From Christensenella sp. UBA7703 (GTDB lineage: Bacteria > Bacillota > Clostridia > Christensenellales > CAG-138), in assembly GCA_002482505.1 (NCBI GenBank), contig DLGD01000036.1:55030-119029 (forward strand): a stretch of DNA of 64,000 nt, in the 5' to 3' direction. Every line of letters begins with the position of its first letter. Positions within the stretch are counted from its first letter, which is position 1. Of this stretch, positions 26,742 to 35,674 are shown piece by piece. The notes beneath the pieces are model-generated. The model saw nothing but the letters and a program-made list of their open reading frames with translations. It was not told the origin of the DNA and did not search any database. A program made the position numbers and the translations under genes.

Positions 26742-26766
26742 GCACCGCCTTCGGGCGGTGCTTTTT
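26742..26766 (+). terminator. Intrinsic terminator with TTCG tetraloop
   Basis: GCACCGCC-TTCG-GGCGGTGC followed by TTTTT: a very stable hairpin ending the deaminase gene. Confidence 0.95.
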
Positions 26767-26810
26767 GTATTTCGTTCTACTAAGCGTAGATTTCCGTTGC
26801 CAATATCTGG

Positions 26811-26871
26811 TTGCAAATTGGAAAAAATCGGTGTAAACTATTGCTCTGTACCAAGTTACTCGGTACAGAGC
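26811..26871 (+). promoter_or_regulatory. Promoter and 29-bp palindromic operator of the MarR-ABC operon
   Basis: -35 TTGCAA (26811-26816), 17 nt, -10 TAAACT (26834-26839). Starting 4 nt after the -10 is a perfect 10-bp inverted repeat GCTCTGTACC / GGTACAGAGC with a 9-nt centre (26843-26871), over the expected transcript start. This is a good operator for the MarR protein encoded next; there is no T-run, so it is not a terminator. Confidence 0.7.
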
Positions 26872-26923
26872 ATTTATTTCGACTCAGTGCGAGATCATTT
26901 TTGCAGCAAAGGAGCAGAGCTGT

Positions 26924-27382
26924 ATGAAGCACCTTCAAGAACACACCCTCGCCATCCGGTTGAAGACCTGCGGGCGATTTTTATACTACCAAGTCGGCGG
27001 AAAAGCAGGGCAGCAGCGCATTTTAATGCGCCTCAACTCCCACGGGCAAACCACGCAAAAGGAGCTGCAGGATGTGTTGGAGATCAGTTCCGGCGCGTTG
27101 AGCGAAATCCTGCAAAAGATGGAGGACAGCGGGTTCATCGTTCGCACGAAGAGCGCGGAAGACAAGCGGCAGATTGATCTTTCGCTCACGCAGTTGGGGC
27201 GCGAAACCGCGCGCTCGGTAGAAGAGCACTATCATCAAACACTGGAGCGCATGTTCGAATGCCTCAACCCCGCACAAAAGAACCAGCTTGAGGAGGCCCT
27301 TGGCATCCTCACCGCGCATCTGGAAGAGATCAAATCTGATCCGGCGTTTGCACAGTCTTTGGAGCATTCCTGCTTCAAATGA
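26924..27382 (+). CDS. MarR-family regulator
   Basis: 152-residue winged-helix regulator. The DNA-binding core (about 40-100) shows TTQKELQDVLEISSGALSEI as helix-turn-helix, and the wing EDKRQIDLSLTQLG with the conserved Asp-Lys-Arg (DKR) typical of MarR. N- and C-terminal helices form the dimer. It heads an operon with two ABC exporter half-genes 67 nt downstream, and a palindrome covers its promoter, so it most likely represses the exporter until an exported or toxic compound binds. Confidence 0.9.
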   Translation: MKHLQEHTLAIRLKTCGRFLYYQVGGKAGQQRILMRLNSHGQTTQKELQDVLEISSGALSEILQKMEDSGFIVRTKSAEDKRQIDLSLTQLGRETARSVEEHYHQTLERMFECLNPAQKNQLEEALGILTAHLEEIKSDPAFAQSLEHSCFK

Positions 27383-27449
27383 CGCTTCGCCAAAGAGTTT
27401 TACAATACCCTTGCCCGCTTTGTCCGGGCAGTAAGGAGAGCACACACGA

Positions 27450-29192
27450 ATGTGGAAAACACTGATTCAGAGCATTCGGGAATACAAGAAACCGACCATT
27501 CTCGCGCCCGTCTACGTGACGCTGGAGGTCATCATCGAATGCATTATTCCCTTTATCACAGCGCTGTTGGTCAACCAGATCAAGGCGGGCTGCACCTTTG
27601 GCGTCGTTGTGCGCTACGGGTTGGTTTTGATTGTGCTTGCATCGATGTCGCTCATATTTGGCTGGCTTTCCGGCAAATCGGCGGCAACCGCGGCAAGCGG
27701 GTTTTCACGCAACCTGCGCAAGGACTTGTTTTACAATATTCAGTCCTTTTCGTTTGAAAACATTGACCGTTTCTCATCCTCCTCTCTGGTCACGCGGCTG
27801 ACCACGGACGTGAGCAATGTGCAAAATGCGTTTATGATGCTCATCCGCGTCGCGATCCGTAGCCCCTTGATGCTCATCTTTGCGGTAGTCATGGCCTTCA
27901 TCATGGGCGGAAGGCTCGCGCTGATTTTCGTTGTGGTGATTCCGATCCTTGGTCTCGGGCTGTTTTTCGTCATTCGTAAAGCGTTCCCGATCTTCCGCCG
28001 CGTGTTCCGCAAATATGACGCGCTGAATCAGTCGATTCAGGAAAACGTTCAGGGTATCCGCGTTGTGAAGTCCTTCGTTCGCGAGGACTATGAAAAGCAG
28101 AAGTTCGGCACGGCTGCCGAAGAACTCCGCGCGGAGTTCACCAAGGCGGAGAAAATTCTCGCGTTCAACAGCCCCTTGATGCAGTTTTGCCTGTATGTCA
28201 ACATGGTGTTCATCCTCACCTTTGGCGCATATACCATCGCAACGGGCGGCGGCGGGGCAAACTTCAACGTTGGCCAGCTCTCGTCGCTGATGATCTACAG
28301 CTTTCAAACACTGATGAGCCTGATGATGCTCTCCATGGTGTTTGTCATGGTCACGATTGCAGACGAATCCGGTCGGCGTATCATCGAAGTTCTGGGCGAG
28401 CAGAGCACGCTTACCAGCCCCGAACATCCGGTGCAGACGGTTGCAGACGGCTCGGTCGACTTTGACCACGTCAGCTTCCGCTATTCGGAAAAGGCGGAAC
28501 GCATGGCGCTTTCGAACATCGACCTGCACATTCGCTCCGGCGAAGTCGTCGGTATCCTCGGCACGACCGGTTCGTCCAAAACCTCTCTCGTGCAGTTGAT
28601 TCCGCGGCTCTATGACGCGACCAACGGTACGGTATCTGTCGGCGGCAAAAACGTAAAGGACTATGATTTGAGCGTTCTGCGCGATTCTGTCTCCGTTGTG
28701 CTGCAAAACAACCTGCTCTTTTCCGGCACCATCGCGGAGAATCTCCGCTGGGGCAACCCGCAGGCAACCGACGACGAACTGCAGCACGCTTGTGTACTAG
28801 CGCAGGCGGACGATTTCATCCGCTCGTTTCCGCAGGGCTATGAGACGCGGATTGAGCAAGGCGGTACCAACGTCTCCGGCGGACAGAAGCAGCGCCTCTG
28901 CATCGCCCGCGCGCTGCTCAAAAAACCGCGCATTCTGATTTTGGATGATTCTACCAGCGCGGTGGACACCCACACGGACGCAAAGATTCGAAAGGCACTC
29001 AAGGAGTTTTTGCCGGAGACGACAAAGATTATCATTGCGCAGCGCGTGGCATCTGTGATGGATGCGGACCACATCGTGCTCATGGACAAAGGCGGCATCT
29101 CCTCCATCGGTACGCACGAACAGCTCTTGAAGACAGACGCGGTCTACCGCGAAGTATACGAGTCCCAGAATAAGGCAGGTGACGAGGAATGA
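27450..29192 (+). CDS. ABC exporter half-transporter, degenerate-site subunit
   Basis: 580-residue half-transporter: six membrane helices (about 15-310) and an ATPase. Walker A is GTTGSSKTS (K377), with Ser in place of the usual Gly before Lys, as in a clostridial subfamily. The signature is VSGGQKQRLCIARAL, and Walker B LILDDSTSAVDT has D500 where the catalytic Glu should be. The next gene has a normal Glu. Such pairs (TM287/288, LmrCD, BmrCD type) form heterodimers with one degenerate ATP site. The expected role is export of drugs, lipids or peptides. Ends overlap the next gene by ATGA. Confidence 0.9.
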   Translation: MWKTLIQSIREYKKPTILAPVYVTLEVIIECIIPFITALLVNQIKAGCTFGVVVRYGLVLIVLASMSLIFGWLSGKSAATAASGFSRNLRKDLFYNIQSFSFENIDRFSSSSLVTRLTTDVSNVQNAFMMLIRVAIRSPLMLIFAVVMAFIMGGRLALIFVVVIPILGLGLFFVIRKAFPIFRRVFRKYDALNQSIQENVQGIRVVKSFVREDYEKQKFGTAAEELRAEFTKAEKILAFNSPLMQFCLYVNMVFILTFGAYTIATGGGGANFNVGQLSSLMIYSFQTLMSLMMLSMVFVMVTIADESGRRIIEVLGEQSTLTSPEHPVQTVADGSVDFDHVSFRYSEKAERMALSNIDLHIRSGEVVGILGTTGSSKTSLVQLIPRLYDATNGTVSVGGKNVKDYDLSVLRDSVSVVLQNNLLFSGTIAENLRWGNPQATDDELQHACVLAQADDFIRSFPQGYETRIEQGGTNVSGGQKQRLCIARALLKKPRILILDDSTSAVDTHTDAKIRKALKEFLPETTKIIIAQRVASVMDADHIVLMDKGGISSIGTHEQLLKTDAVYREVYESQNKAGDEE

Positions 29193-31078
29193 AGCCAAAA
29201 GGACAATTTCAAAAAGGAACGCTCAAGCGGCTGTTTCGCATGTTGTTTTCGTTCTATCCCGTGGCGCTACCCGCGGTGATCGTTTGCATCATCCTCTCCT
29301 CCGCGGTCTCCGCGATGCCTGCCATCTTCACGCAGAACATCATCGCCGTTCTGGAGCAGAACGCGGGCGCAGGCTGGGCCGTGATCGGCCCGCAGGTCAT
29401 CCGCTTTACGATGATTCTCGCCGGGCTGTACCTCGTCTCGCTCATCCTCTCTTTCACCTATACGCGCGCGATGGCGATTCTTTCGCAGGGCGCGCTCAAG
29501 AAAATGCGAGAGCGGCTCTTTGGGCATATGCAGAGTCTGCCCGTGCAGTATTTTGACACGCACGAGCGTGGCGACATCATGAGCCACTACACCAACGACA
29601 TCGATACCCTGCGCCAGCTCATTTCCCAGAGCCTGCCGCAACTGCTCGCCTCCGGTGTGATGGTGTTCACACTGTTTTCAATCATGCTGTACTACAGTGT
29701 CTGGATGGCGCTTGTGGTGCTCTTCGGTGTCTCTTTCCTGCTCCTCGCAGTCAAAAAGATCGGCGGCAACTCCGCGAAATATTTTCAGCGGCAGCAGGTT
29801 TCCATCGGTAAGACCGAGGGCTTCATCGAGGAGATGATGGCAGGGCAAAAAGTCATCAAGGTGTTCTGCCACGAGGAAGAAGCAAAGGCCGACTTTGACA
29901 CGGTCAACGACGAACTCTTTCACGATTCGGAGCAAGCAAACACGTTTGCAAACATCCTTCCCCCCATCATCATGAACATTGGCAACCTCATCTACGTGCT
30001 GGTTGCGATGGCGGGCGGCGCATTTCTGCTGTCCCATGCAACGAACCTGAGCATCTCAGGGCTTGCGTTCAGCATCAGCATCGTCGTGCCGTTTCTCAAT
30101 ATGACGCGGCAGTTTTCCGGCAACATCAACCAGGTTTCCCAACAGCTCAACGCGGTCATCATGGGCCTCGCCGGAGCAAGCCGGATGTTTGCCATGCTGG
30201 ACGAGGCGCAGGAGGCGGACGAAGGCAGCGTCACGCTCGTGAACGTGACGGAAGCGGACGGCGTCCTCACAGAGAGAGCGGAACGAACGGGAATTTGGGC
30301 TTGGAAGCAACCGCTGGCGGACGGGAGCGTTCGCTATACACGCCTCTGTGGCGATGTACGCTTGCAGGATGTAGACTTCGGCTATGAGTCCGACAAAACA
30401 GTGCTGCATAACATTTCGCTCTTTGCAGAGCCGGGGCAAAAGGTCGCGTTTGTTGGCGCAACCGGCGCGGGCAAGACGACCATCACCAACCTGCTCAACC
30501 GCTTCTATGACATTGCGGACGGAAAGATCCGCTATGACGGCATCAACATCAACAAGATCAAAAAGTCCGATCTCAGACGCGCCATCGGCATGGTGCTCCA
30601 GGATACCAACCTCTTTACCGGCACGGTGATGGAAAACATCCGCTATGGCAGGCTGGACGCCACGAACGAAGAATGCATCTCGGCGGCGAAGCTCGCGGGT
30701 GCGGACGACTTTATCACACGCCTGCCGCAAGGGTATGATACCCCGCTGACCGGCAACGGCACCAATCTTTCACAAGGGCAGCGGCAGTTGATCGCGATTG
30801 CGCGCGCGGCGGTTGCCGACCCGCCGGTGATGATTCTGGACGAGGCGACTTCGTCGATCGACACGCGTACGGAGGCGATTGTCCAGCGCGGTATGGATGC
30901 ACTGATGAAGGACAGAACGGTGTTTGTCATCGCGCACAGACTCTCGACAGTGCAGAATTCCGACGTGATCATGGTGCTGGAAAGCGGCCGCATCATCGAG
31001 CGCGGCAGCCACGCGCACCTGATCGCCGAAGGCGGCAAATACTACCAGCTCTATACGGGCGCGTTCGAGCTCGAATAA
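29189..31078 (+). CDS. ABC exporter half-transporter, catalytic subunit
   Basis: 629-residue half-transporter: membrane domain about 1-330, then an ATPase with Walker A GATGAGKTT, signature LSQGQRQLIAIARA (Gln in place of the second Gly, common in this subunit) and Walker B MILDEATSSIDT with catalytic E552. About 40 extra residues lie between membrane domain and ATPase (near 350-390), typical of the longer subunit of heterodimeric exporters. It pairs with the preceding gene, is controlled by the same MarR promoter, and is followed by a strong terminator. Confidence 0.92.
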   Translation: MKPKGQFQKGTLKRLFRMLFSFYPVALPAVIVCIILSSAVSAMPAIFTQNIIAVLEQNAGAGWAVIGPQVIRFTMILAGLYLVSLILSFTYTRAMAILSQGALKKMRERLFGHMQSLPVQYFDTHERGDIMSHYTNDIDTLRQLISQSLPQLLASGVMVFTLFSIMLYYSVWMALVVLFGVSFLLLAVKKIGGNSAKYFQRQQVSIGKTEGFIEEMMAGQKVIKVFCHEEEAKADFDTVNDELFHDSEQANTFANILPPIIMNIGNLIYVLVAMAGGAFLLSHATNLSISGLAFSISIVVPFLNMTRQFSGNINQVSQQLNAVIMGLAGASRMFAMLDEAQEADEGSVTLVNVTEADGVLTERAERTGIWAWKQPLADGSVRYTRLCGDVRLQDVDFGYESDKTVLHNISLFAEPGQKVAFVGATGAGKTTITNLLNRFYDIADGKIRYDGININKIKKSDLRRAIGMVLQDTNLFTGTVMENIRYGRLDATNEECISAAKLAGADDFITRLPQGYDTPLTGNGTNLSQGQRQLIAIARAAVADPPVMILDEATSSIDTRTEAIVQRGMDALMKDRTVFVIAHRLSTVQNSDVIMVLESGRIIERGSHAHLIAEGGKYYQLYTGAFELE

Positions 31079-31093
31079 CACACAAGCAACACA

Positions 31094-31132
31094 CAAGAAC
31101 CCCGCCCATTAATTGGCGGGGTTCTTGTTATT
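31094..31132. terminator. Strong intrinsic terminator
   Basis: A 13-bp stem (31094-31106 with 31115-31127) and an 8-nt loop, followed by TTATTTCATT. It ends the exporter operon and faces the converging signalling gene. Confidence 0.88.
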
Positions 31133-31143
31133 TCATTCGTTTT

Positions 31144-33492
31144 TTACATCCCCAATACCCGCGAAACAAAGATTTGCGCGATCTGCGGGTCAAACTGCGA
31201 GCCGGCGCAGCGCAAGATCTCCTCCGCCGCCGCCTCGTGGCTCCTGGGTTTACTATAGATGCGCTCGTTGGTCATCGCGTCAAACGCGTCCACAACCGCG
31301 AGAATACGCGCGAGAATCGGTATTTCCTCGCCTTTCAACCCGCGCGGATAGCCCTTGCCGTCCCAACGCTCATGATGCGCGAGAATATACTCCGAAATCG
31401 GCGCGAGATCAATATTGTTTTGCGCAATGCGGAAACCGATCTCCGGATGTTTCCGCATCTCCAGCCACTCCGCATCCGTCAATGCGCTGGGCTTTTGCAG
31501 GATCGCGTCGTTGATGCCAACCTTTCCGATATCATGCAGCATTGCAAAGAGCGACATCTCGTCCAGCTCCTTATTGGAGATGCCTAGAATTTTGCCAAGC
31601 GCTCCGCAATAATGCTGCAATCGTTCCGCGTGCTCCTCCGTCTCCTCGCTCTTTGCCGCAAGCGTTGCAAGAAGCGCATTGATCACGCTGCTGCGAAAGC
31701 TCTTTTCAATCATCAGCTTGCGGCGGTAGGTGAGTTGCTCCGCCGCGCGCAGCACCTCGTGAATCTCCTCCCCCGCGCCGGTGCGCAGCGCATAGCCAAG
31801 CGCGATGCTGAGCTGCAGCTTCTCGTCGCTCTCCGCTTCACAGCGCGCGAGCACGCGCTCAATCAACCGCTCCGCCTCTTTTTCGCCAGCGTTTGGCATC
31901 AAAATCAAAAATTCATCTCCGCCCCAGCGGCAAACAATATCTCGATTCCCGCTGCATACGCGTAAAATACCCGCAATCTTGCGGATAAAGCGGTCTCCTT
32001 CAAAGTGTCCGAACGCGTCGTTGACGAGTTTGAGCCCGTTGAGATCGCCCATGATGACCGCGCAGTTTTCTTGCTTCTCCTGATCGTATCGATTGAGCAG
32101 TTCCTCCATATACCAGCGGTTATATAGCCCCGTCATGGAGTCATGCGACATGATATGCTCAATCTTTTCGCGTTGCCGCTTCTCCTGCGTCACATCCCGG
32201 AACACCATCACGACGCCATAGATTTGCCCGTTCAGGTCGCGGATTGGCGAAGCGCCGTCCGCAATCGGTGTTTTTTCGCCCCGTCGATTGATCAGAGCCG
32301 TGTGGTTGGCAAGGCCGACGATCTCGCCCGTTTCGAGCACCTTTTCAATCGGGGAGCTCACCGGCTCCTCCGTCTCCTCGTTGATCAACCGCAGAACGGT
32401 GGTAAACGATTCGCCAATCGCATCGTCATCCCATCCGGTCATGGATCGCGCGGTGGGGTTGAGCAGCGTGATCTTCCCGTTTACATCCGTTGCCACGACA
32501 CCGTCGCCAATCGATTGCAGCGTGATATCGAGCAGCTCTTTTTCACACACAAGCTCCTGCGTCTTCTTGCGCACTTCTTTTCTCAGGCGCTGATTCCAGA
32601 GTGAAACCCAGAGGATGATTGCGCCCACCACAACCACGCCGATCAGCAGATATCCCAAATAATAGGTGATGTAGATCCACGTGCTCTCCCTGCCAAACCA
32701 GCGGTCATCAAGCTGATGCAGTTCGTCAGACGAAATCTTCGCAAAACCCTGTTCAACCAGCGCAAGCATCTTTGCATCGCCCTTTTTCACCGCGCGATGA
32801 AATTGCCCGGAATACAGCGTTTGGCTCCTGCTGAATCCGTTCACAATGCCTTTTTGGTAGAGATAGTACAGCGCGGCAGGTTCGTCTACGACAAAAATGG
32901 ACACATCCCCGCGTTTTGCGGCTTCAACAACCGCCTCATAGCTTGGATATTCTACAATCTTGTCGACGCCTGCGGATTGCAAAATCGGGATGCACGCATC
33001 CCCCGCCTTGACCGCGACGGTGAACTCCCTGAGTGATGCTGCGTCCGTAATTCCGCCGATTTTGTTATCGTGAAAAATCGGAACGTCGATGGTCACATAC
33101 GGCTCGGAAAAATCCAGCCAGCTATTGCGCTCTTCGTTTTGAAATGTGGTATCGATCACATCATACGTTCCCGCGCGCATGCCCTCGAGTGCATCCGCCC
33201 AGTCCATTGCGTTCAGCTCTGCTATTATACCGGTCTTCTTGCTCCAGAGCATCCACTGGTCGACCAGAATTCCTTGTAATTTGCCCTCCGCATCGCGAAA
33301 GACATAGGGCGGATAATTATCATCGAGTACAACAGAAATCGTCTTTTTGCCTTCCAGTTGCTGCTTTCCCGGTTGGCGGGGCAAGCGAAGCAGAATAACC
33401 CCCGCAACCACAAGCAATGTTACAATCAGTATAGTCAACAAAAAGATAGCTGGTTTCTTTTTCAAGCTCGGTTCACCGCCTCTGCCTTTCAT
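31144..33492 (-). CDS. Membrane receptor with PBP3, PAS, GGDEF and HD-GYP domains
   Basis: 782-residue signalling protein. Order: membrane helix (about 12-35), extracellular type 3 solute-binding domain (45-265, DDNYPPYVFRDAEGKLQG), second helix (about 270-295), PAS (about 310-430), GGDEF with an intact active site at about 524-528, and HD-GYP with HDIGK near 650 and HHERWDGKGYP near 710. It may both make and degrade cyclic di-GMP in response to an outside ligand such as an amino acid. The inhibitory-site Arg upstream of GGDEF appears replaced by Gly. The ATG at 33492 lacks a ribosome binding site; a TTG at 33465 preceded by GGTGA is an alternative. Confidence 0.9.
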   Translation of the reverse strand: MKGRGGEPSLKKKPAIFLLTILIVTLLVVAGVILLRLPRQPGKQQLEGKKTISVVLDDNYPPYVFRDAEGKLQGILVDQWMLWSKKTGIIAELNAMDWADALEGMRAGTYDVIDTTFQNEERNSWLDFSEPYVTIDVPIFHDNKIGGITDAASLREFTVAVKAGDACIPILQSAGVDKIVEYPSYEAVVEAAKRGDVSIFVVDEPAALYYLYQKGIVNGFSRSQTLYSGQFHRAVKKGDAKMLALVEQGFAKISSDELHQLDDRWFGRESTWIYITYYLGYLLIGVVVVGAIILWVSLWNQRLRKEVRKKTQELVCEKELLDITLQSIGDGVVATDVNGKITLLNPTARSMTGWDDDAIGESFTTVLRLINEETEEPVSSPIEKVLETGEIVGLANHTALINRRGEKTPIADGASPIRDLNGQIYGVVMVFRDVTQEKRQREKIEHIMSHDSMTGLYNRWYMEELLNRYDQEKQENCAVIMGDLNGLKLVNDAFGHFEGDRFIRKIAGILRVCSGNRDIVCRWGGDEFLILMPNAGEKEAERLIERVLARCEAESDEKLQLSIALGYALRTGAGEEIHEVLRAAEQLTYRRKLMIEKSFRSSVINALLATLAAKSEETEEHAERLQHYCGALGKILGISNKELDEMSLFAMLHDIGKVGINDAILQKPSALTDAEWLEMRKHPEIGFRIAQNNIDLAPISEYILAHHERWDGKGYPRGLKGEEIPILARILAVVDAFDAMTNERIYSKPRSHEAAAEEILRCAGSQFDPQIAQIFVSRVLGM

Positions 33493-33566
33493 TGGAGACT
33501 ACAAAATGCGAATCGCTAAATCAAGATATGACACTGTTACACTGTGAGATACGCGTTGTTAGTTTC

Positions 33567-33595
33567 ATTGTATTCGGTCGTGTATAACGCGTCAA
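33567..33595 (-). promoter_or_regulatory. Promoter of the receptor/GGDEF/HD-GYP gene
   Basis: Minus strand: -35 TTGACG (33595-33590), 17 nt, -10 TACAAT (33572-33567), each 5 of 6 to consensus. The 33596-33751 stretch shows nothing else. Confidence 0.7.
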
Positions 33596-33751
33596 CATAT
33601 TCTTTTCTGTTGAAAAAACATCGACATCGTCCGTTTTGATCACGTTTTTAAACACCTTTCACCGTCCTGCCCTGTATTGAAAGGCGGATTACAATAAAGC
33701 TTATGCTAGAAGCGGTACGTGGTAATTTTACACCGTTTTGCAAAGAAAAAA

Positions 33752-33961
33752 ACCACCCGAAAGCTGGTGGCCAGAGCATCAACAAACACATCTGGGGGTT
33801 TGGGGGATTTCGAAAATCCCCCATGTTCCTTCAGATTTGGCGATTCATTCGCCGAATTTGTGAAAAAATGACGCGATTTGCGTCATTTTAACCCAAAGTA
33901 AAACCCATCGGCAGAGTCCGCAGGACTTTGTCGATGGGCTGACCACCCGAAAGCGGGTGGC
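33752..33961. repeat. 170-bp structured element, copy 1, between duplicated terminator hairpins
   Basis: Core 33772-33941 (170 nt) is 163/170 identical to the core at 48673-48842. It is flanked by a 20-nt direct repeat (33752-33771 and 33942-33961, one mismatch) that is itself a hairpin, CCACCC-GAAAGC-GGGTGG. On the minus strand the left copy is followed by a T-rich run, so it is the terminator of the lysine importer operon. The core holds successive hairpins: GGGGGATT/AATCCCCC, a stem near 33834-33856, AAAATGACGC/GCGTCATTTT (perfect here), and CCCATCG/CGATGGG with an inner stem. No open frame of interest. See findings. Confidence 0.85.
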
Positions 33962-33987
33962 TTTGCTATTTGCGTTTTTCTCTTCTC

Positions 33988-34734
33988 TCAGCGGTCGAAG
34001 AAGCGCGAGAGAAACTCCTTGGTTTCGGCACGCTCCGGCTGGCCGAAGATCTGTTTTGGCGCGCCTTCCTCCCAGATAATACCGTCCTTCATGAAGACGG
34101 TTCTGCTCGAAACATCCCGCGCAAACGCCATCTCGTGCGTGACAACCAGCATGGTCAGCCCTTCTTTCACGAGGGTTTTCATGACGTCCAACACCTCGCC
34201 CACCATCTGCGGGTCGAGTGCGGACGTCGGTTCGTCAAAGAGCAGCACCTCCGGCTCCATTGCAAGCGCACGGGCGATTGCAACACGCTGCTTCTGCCCG
34301 CCGGAGATCTGGCGCGGTTTTGCGTGGATATACGGCAGCATGCCGACTTTGTCGAGATACCGTTTGGCGGTCTGCTCCGCGGTATCGCGGTCTTGATGCA
34401 TCACCTTTTTAAGCCCGGCCATGCAGTTGTCGAGCACGGTCATGTTGTTAAAGAGATTGAAGCTCTGGAACACCATGCCGACCTTCGCGCGATAGGCGGG
34501 TACGTTATATCCCCGCTTCGTGATGTCGTCCCCGTGGAAGAGAATCTGCCCGGCGGTCGGCGTCTCCAATAAATTGATGCAGCGAAGCAGCGTGCTCTTG
34601 CCGGAACCGGAGGCGCCGATAATGCTCGTCACGTCCCCTTTTTGCACGGAAAAATCGATGTCCCGCAGCACGACGTTTGCGCCAAAGGACTTGGAAAGAT
34701 GCTGGATGGATAGTATCTGTTCGCTCATCGTCAA
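33988..34734 (-). CDS. Amino acid (probably lysine) ABC transporter ATPase
   Basis: 248-residue ABC ATPase of the polar amino acid (GlnQ/HisP) group. Walker A is GASGSGKST, the Q-loop lies in MVFQSFNLFNNMTVLDN, the signature is ISGGQKQRVAIARAL and Walker B VLLFDEPTSALDPQMV, followed by VVTHEM. Substrate is assigned from the lysine riboswitch at the head of the operon, not from this protein. It overlaps the permease stop by 4 nt. Downstream the transcript meets the duplicated hairpins around the 170-bp element. Confidence 0.9.
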   Translation of the reverse strand: MTMSEQILSIQHLSKSFGANVVLRDIDFSVQKGDVTSIIGASGSGKSTLLRCINLLETPTAGQILFHGDDITKRGYNVPAYRAKVGMVFQSFNLFNNMTVLDNCMAGLKKVMHQDRDTAEQTAKRYLDKVGMLPYIHAKPRQISGGQKQRVAIARALAMEPEVLLFDEPTSALDPQMVGEVLDVMKTLVKEGLTMLVVTHEMAFARDVSSRTVFMKDGIIWEEGAPKQIFGQPERAETKEFLSRFFDR

Positions 34735-35555
34735 CGCCCTCCCTCTTTCTGCATGCCCTTGTTCGCCTTGTGCGGGAAGCGAACCATACCGCTCGTATGC
34801 GCGAGCGTATCGGTCGTCGCAAGATCATAACTCGCGTCGCCATCCATCCGCTTTTCAAGCCAACGCAGGAGAATGGAACTCACCAGCGTCATGAACAGAT
34901 AGCCCGCCATCTCGATGGTTGCGGAGGGAAAATAAAGGAACGTTGCGCCGACGACTGCCTTATGCGTTGCAAAAAAGTCGGTGTATCCGATGATGAACAT
35001 CACAGACGTGTCCTTGAGATTGATGATGAAGTTGTTGCCGATCTGCGGCATAATGCTCCTGAGCGCCTGCGGCAAAATCACGCTCGTCATGGTCTGCCAG
35101 TGCGTCATGCCGATTGCCTTTGCGCCCTCGGTTTGCCCCGGATCGACCGAGAGGATACCGCCGCGCACGGTCTCTGCCATGTAGGCGCCCGTGTTGACCG
35201 CGACGACGACGAACGCAGCAAGCCAGACGCTTTTCCATTGCACGGCGTTGTTCGTAAAATACGGCAGCCCGTAATAGACAAACACCGCCTGGAGAATCAT
35301 CGGCGTACCGCGAAACACCTCGACATAGGCGCGAATCAGCCCGCGCAGGAGGCCGAGCAGCCCTTTTTTAACCGGGTTATCCTTCTTCGCGACGGGGATG
35401 GTTTGCAGCACGCCGCAAAGAAAGCCGATTAGACACCCAACCAGCGTACAGATCACCGCGAGCGACACCGTCTTCCACATTCCGTTCAGATAGACGCTTG
35501 CGTAGTTGTTCCAGAGCTTGACGATGTCGCTGCCAAGCTGCGCGAGATTGCTCAT
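34731..35555 (-). CDS. Amino acid (probably lysine) ABC transporter permease
   Basis: 274-residue membrane protein of the His/Glu/Gln/Arg permease group, with about five hydrophobic segments. Signatures are LRGLIRAYVEVFRGTPMILQ and the ATPase-contacting EAA-like loop SVDPGQTEGAKAIGMTHWQT. A C-terminal tail of about 45 residues is hydrophilic and longer than usual. It forms the membrane channel with the preceding binding protein and following ATPase. It follows the receptor gene after a 119-nt gap. Confidence 0.9.
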   Translation of the reverse strand: MSNLAQLGSDIVKLWNNYASVYLNGMWKTVSLAVICTLVGCLIGFLCGVLQTIPVAKKDNPVKKGLLGLLRGLIRAYVEVFRGTPMILQAVFVYYGLPYFTNNAVQWKSVWLAAFVVVAVNTGAYMAETVRGGILSVDPGQTEGAKAIGMTHWQTMTSVILPQALRSIMPQIGNNFIINLKDTSVMFIIGYTDFFATHKAVVGATFLYFPSATIEMAGYLFMTLVSSILLRWLEKRMDGDASYDLATTDTLAHTSGMVRFPHKANKGMQKEGGR

Positions 35556-35674
35556 AAGAGCACGCTCCTTTTATCGAAAGTTAGGGTTGGATCAACGGCA
35601 AGTCAAGGCGAGCCGCGAAAAACGGCACGCCTTGACCCAACGTTTGTGCAATCAAATCGTCGTTTGCCGTGCGA

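Noticed and set aside
33772..33941. Group IIC intron or IS element remnant
   Set aside because: Group IIC introns do insert after terminators, but 170 nt is too short, no domain V/VI-like end is recognisable and no reverse transcriptase or transposase fragment is present.
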